In this document: one piece after another, positions 61,582-64,000 of the stretch | How the letters are laid out: each line of letters starts with the position of its first letter | How positions within the stretch are numbered: position 1 is the first letter of the stretch | Assembly: GCF_019711195.1 (NCBI RefSeq) | Contig: NZ_CP081299.1 | Location: 1,798,001 to 1,862,000 of the forward strand | Length of the DNA stretch: 64,000 nucleotides | Source: Dyadobacter sp. NIV53 | Lineage (GTDB): Bacteria > Bacteroidota > Bacteroidia > Cytophagales > Spirosomataceae | Direction: 5' to 3' | Program-made: the position numbers and the translations under genes | The notes under the pieces: generated by a model | What the model was told of the DNA's origin: nothing | Databases searched by the model: none | The model's input: the letters and a program-made list of their open reading frames with translations, nothing else

Positions 61582-62052
61582 ATGTCACTTGTAAAAAGAA
61601 ACGGAAGCTTGTTTCCAAGACTCCTTTTAAATGACTTTTTCGATAACAACGCACTGACTACTCCATCGATGTTTAATCTGGATGACACATTTCAAAGGTT
61701 AGGTTATGCAGCCAAAGTGCCATCAGTGAACATCACAGAAAACAATGAGGAATATTCAATCCAGCTGGCGGCTCCGGGTTTGGAGAAAAAGGACTTCAAG
61801 ATTGAAGTAGAGAACGACATGCTAACGATCAGCTCCCAAAAAGAACAGGAAACAAATGAAGAAAAAGACAATTATCGCAGAAGAGAATTTTCTTACCAAA
61901 GCTTTTCCCGCTCGTTTCAATTGCCGCAGAATTCGCAAACTGATAAAATTGATGCGCATTATCAGGAAGGCCTTCCTAAATTGACACTTCCCAAAAAAGA
62001 GTTGATGTTTTTTGAAACAATCATAACCTGTGGGTCGGCTTATCATTTTTAG
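61582..62052 (+). CDS. Small heat-shock protein (Hsp20/alpha-crystallin)
   Basis: A 156-residue chaperone. The alpha-crystallin domain (about residues 45-135) shows VPSVNITENNEEYSIQLAAPG, KDFKIEVENDMLTISSQK, REFSYQSFSRSFQLP and a last strand PKLTLPKKE. The usual continuation with a C-terminal I-x-I/V motif is absent; instead the protein ends LMFFETIITCGSAYHF, which is not typical. The tail may be altered by a small indel or rearrangement. A dyad lies about 98 bp upstream. Confidence 0.87.
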   Translation: MSLVKRNGSLFPRLLLNDFFDNNALTTPSMFNLDDTFQRLGYAAKVPSVNITENNEEYSIQLAAPGLEKKDFKIEVENDMLTISSQKEQETNEEKDNYRRREFSYQSFSRSFQLPQNSQTDKIDAHYQEGLPKLTLPKKELMFFETIITCGSAYHF

Positions 62053-62132
62053 AGTAAAAGTGGCCACAGATGGAAAGTTAAGTTGCAAAGTCTGCATCCT
62101 GATTTCAAGGTCGGACAAAGTCAAAAAATTTA

Positions 62133-62594
62133 CTACGACCTGTTTTTAACTACACTTTCATAAAGATTAATCCATTCTGAAGGTGTCATTTTCGAGGCAA
62201 GTTTTCCAATGAATTCCAAAGGAATATTGTCAATTTTTTTAAAACGAATGCAACTTTTACCCATATCCAGTTTGGTTTTGGAATAACCAGGATATTCACT
62301 TATAAACCACTTCAACAGTTCGGTATCAGCATACAAACCCATATGGTACATAGCGATAAAATTTTTCTGAGAAATCACGCTTATAAATGGCAATGGCGAC
62401 GTGGGATTACAATGATACCCGTCAGGATAAACGGTATGCGGAACGACGTAAGCCAAACTTTCCCCGCTTATAACCTCGCTGAATCCTGGCGGCAAATGAT
62501 GAAGCAAAACATTTCGCAATTCGGTTACAGGCTTCCTTCTTTCAAGTGGAAGAGAATCAAGATAGTGATGAAACGGGTCTAGTTCTGACGTCAT
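62133..62594 (-). CDS. DUF1801 (YdhG-like) protein
   Basis: A 153-residue cytoplasmic protein of the DUF1801/iron chaperone-like fold. Recognisable segments are FHHYLDSLPLERRKPVTELR at the start, GFSEVISGESLAYVVP, and GKSCIRFKKIDNIPLEFIG near the end. Function is unknown. It is a single gene between convergent Hsp20 and the divergent membrane protein/ATPase pair. Confidence 0.85.
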   Translation of the reverse strand: MTSELDPFHHYLDSLPLERRKPVTELRNVLLHHLPPGFSEVISGESLAYVVPHTVYPDGYHCNPTSPLPFISVISQKNFIAMYHMGLYADTELLKWFISEYPGYSKTKLDMGKSCIRFKKIDNIPLEFIGKLASKMTPSEWINLYESVVKNRS

Positions 62595-62684
62595 AACAAA
62601 TTGAAAGTTTGATGTTTACTAAAATAGGGAGTTTTAGCTTTTCAACAAATACAAGACTTGAGGTAATTTATTTCACACCAAACC

Positions 62685-63017
62685 ATGACCGCGGAAACAA
62701 CACTTAAAGCGATAAAAGCCATTCACACGATGATATGGTTGTTCTTCAATGTCGTTATTTTTTATATGCTTTACGCTGTGGTTTCAGGAAAGATTGACAT
62801 CTGGCTTTGGGTAGGATTTGGACTTGTATTTTTAGAAGGATTAACCTTACTAATTTTCAAGTGGTATTGTCCGCTGACACTGCTGGCTAAAAGATATTCG
62901 ACTTCAGACAAAGACAATTTCGACATTTACCTTCCAAACTGGCTGGCAAAAAACACTAAAACCATCTACACAAGTTTGTTTGTTATCATCGTGATCATCA
63001 CAATTGTCCGGCTTTGA
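62685..63017 (+). CDS. Small membrane protein next to a P-type ATPase
   Basis: A 110-residue protein with three predicted helices (IWLFFNVVIFYMLYAVVSG, WVGFGLVFLEGLTLLIF, YTSLFVIIVIITIVRL) and a conserved-looking loop FKWYCPLTLLAKRYSTSD. The CPLT motif recalls DUF2784-type small membrane proteins. It lies 23 bp upstream of the P-type ATPase and is probably co-transcribed with it. Confidence 0.7.
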   Translation: MTAETTLKAIKAIHTMIWLFFNVVIFYMLYAVVSGKIDIWLWVGFGLVFLEGLTLLIFKWYCPLTLLAKRYSTSDKDNFDIYLPNWLAKNTKTIYTSLFVIIVIITIVRL

Positions 63018-63040
63018 AATACATAAATTGCTGATCTCAT

Positions 63041-64000
63041 ATGCAGACTAATCAAACAAAGATTCACAGCGGTCTGACAGATCAGCAAGTAACAGCGGCC
63101 AGAAACCGCTTTGGAAAAAATCAGGTTGAAGGTAAAAATAGAGACGGTATCCTTGGCACCATTATCGACTTGATAAAAGAACCGATGCTTATCTTGCTCG
63201 TTGTTGCAGCGGGCATTTATTTCATAACCGGTTCCCAGGGAGAAGGTGTTTTCATGCTTGGCGCCATCGTGCTGATCTCCGCCATTTCCATTTATCAGGA
63301 AAACAAAAGCCGCAACGCGCTCGCCGAACTGAAAACACTGACTCAACCGAAATGCCAGGTGATACGAGGTGGTCTTCTGGTAGAAATTTTGCTTGAAGAC
63401 CTTGTTGTGGGCGACGTGCTGATTCTGGAAGAAGGAGACAAAATCCCAGCCGACGGAATCATTCTCGAATCACACGATTTTTCAGTCAACGAATCCATCC
63501 TGACGGGCGAATCCCTTTCACTGCCAAAAAGTGAAAACGACGAAGATAATAACATATATCAGGGAACACTTGTGGCTTCGGGAAGGGCAGTTTGCGAAGT
63601 AACGCGAACAGGATCCAAAACCAGACTGGCTCAAATCGGAGAGAGCCTTGATTCTATCGATCTGGAAAAAAGTCCGCTACAAATTCAGATTTCCAGTTTT
63701 GTTAGGAATATGGCCATTGTCGGAGCGGTCGTATTTCTCATCGTTTGGGGTATTAATTTTTTCCGTTCAGGAAATTTTGTAGACAGCCTTCTAAAAGCGC
63801 TCACATTGGCAATGAGCATATTACCGGAAGAAATTCCCGTGGCTTTTACCACATTCATGGCACTTGGCGCGTGGCGGCTGATGAAAATGGGAATCATCGT
63901 AAAGCGCACCCAAACGATTGAAACCCTTGGAAGTGCAACGGTTATTTGTACGGATAAAACAGGCACGATTACGCAAAACAACATGTCTCTGGCTGCATTA
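63041..64000 (+). CDS. P-type cation-transporting ATPase, 3' end outside window
   Basis: The first 320 codons of a P-type ATPase are present, running off the end of the window. They include the N-terminal domain (SGLTDQQVTAARNRFGKN), M1-M2, the actuator loop SILTGESLSLPK, M4 SILPEEIPVAF and the phosphorylation motif CTDKTGTITQNN. The PEE in M4, in place of the SERCA PEG, marks a different P-type subgroup from the ATPase at 22778; ion specificity is unclear. The ATG at 63041 fits the family N-terminus. Confidence 0.9.
   Translation, partial: MQTNQTKIHSGLTDQQVTAARNRFGKNQVEGKNRDGILGTIIDLIKEPMLILLVVAAGIYFITGSQGEGVFMLGAIVLISAISIYQENKSRNALAELKTLTQPKCQVIRGGLLVEILLEDLVVGDVLILEEGDKIPADGIILESHDFSVNESILTGESLSLPKSENDEDNNIYQGTLVASGRAVCEVTRTGSKTRLAQIGESLDSIDLEKSPLQIQISSFVRNMAIVGAVVFLIVWGINFFRSGNFVDSLLKALTLAMSILPEEIPVAFTTFMALGAWRLMKMGIIVKRTQTIETLGSATVICTDKTGTITQNNMSLAAL

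Noticed and set aside
1..64000. CRISPR arrays, tRNA or rRNA genes
   Set aside because: No evenly spaced repeats, and no cloverleaf or rRNA-like sequence was recognised by eye; a covariance-model search would be decisive.

Overview
The window looks like chromosomal DNA of a member of the Bacteroidota, most likely an aerobic Cytophagales such as Dyadobacter. This is inferred from protein families, not from a marker gene: BON proteins, tandem-domain universal stress proteins (Usp), a receiver-Crp fusion regulator, HxlR/SDR pairs, a DUF4136 lipoprotein and promoter elements resembling the Bacteroidota TAnnTTTG -7 box. No rRNA, tRNA or CRISPR array was found.

Region by region: (1) 1-8.9 kb is a decayed type I restriction-modification locus cut by two IS3-family elements. 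It holds a 5'-truncated DUF1016/PDDEXK gene, an intact hsdR and the first two thirds of hsdM. An IS3 element then joins hsdM directly to the 3' end of hemN, so the rest of hsdM, any hsdS and the start of hemN are missing. (2) 8.9-13.1 kb holds a PAS sensor kinase broken by a one-base frameshift, a receiver-Crp/Fnr fusion regulator and an unrecognised 593-residue protein. (3) 13.5-26.3 kb holds a TolC remnant, a Usp, a sulfide/thiosulfate module (two YeeE/YedE half-transporters, rhodanese, persulfide dioxygenase-like protein, methyltransferase-like membrane protein, TauE/SafE exporter, Crp/Fnr regulator), an HdeD-like/GH13 operon, a P2-type Ca2+ ATPase and a three-BON protein. (4) 26.6-39.7 kb is a block of small oxidoreductases and local regulators (AraC, TetR, two HxlR, several SDRs, VOC, NmrA-like, MFS). 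It includes a frameshifted SDR and a composite ADH/SDR pseudogene. (5) 39.8-64 kb is a stress island: seven more Usps, a FixH-like small protein, L,D-transpeptidase, lipoproteins, flavodoxin, two BON proteins, a P-loop kinase plus APH-like kinase pair, a second PAS kinase, an ABC export operon, Hsp20, and a second P-type ATPase running off the end.

The main new observation is a shared regulatory dyad, TGA-N6-TCA (strong form TGA[C/T]-N4-[A/G]TCA), in intergenic DNA ahead of the Usp, BON, Ca2+ ATPase, persulfide dioxygenase, TauE, HdeD, Hsp20 and 593-residue-protein genes. In at least seven cases a TAnnTTTG-like -7 box is centred exactly 33 bp downstream. That is the geometry of an activator bound near -41.5, as in class II FNR/CRP promoters. 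Two Crp/Fnr-type regulators in the window carry the E-x-x-x-R recognition-helix pattern that reads TGA half-sites. I saw no strong site in the intergenic DNA of the 26.6-39.7 kb block.

Taken together, regions 2, 3 and 5 resemble a low-oxygen or energy-starvation regulon. The parts list (multiple Usps, Ca2+ P-type ATPase, small heat-shock protein, APH-like kinase, PAS kinase/regulator, hemN) parallels the mycobacterial DosR dormancy set, here apparently under Crp/Fnr-type control. That functional reading is inference.
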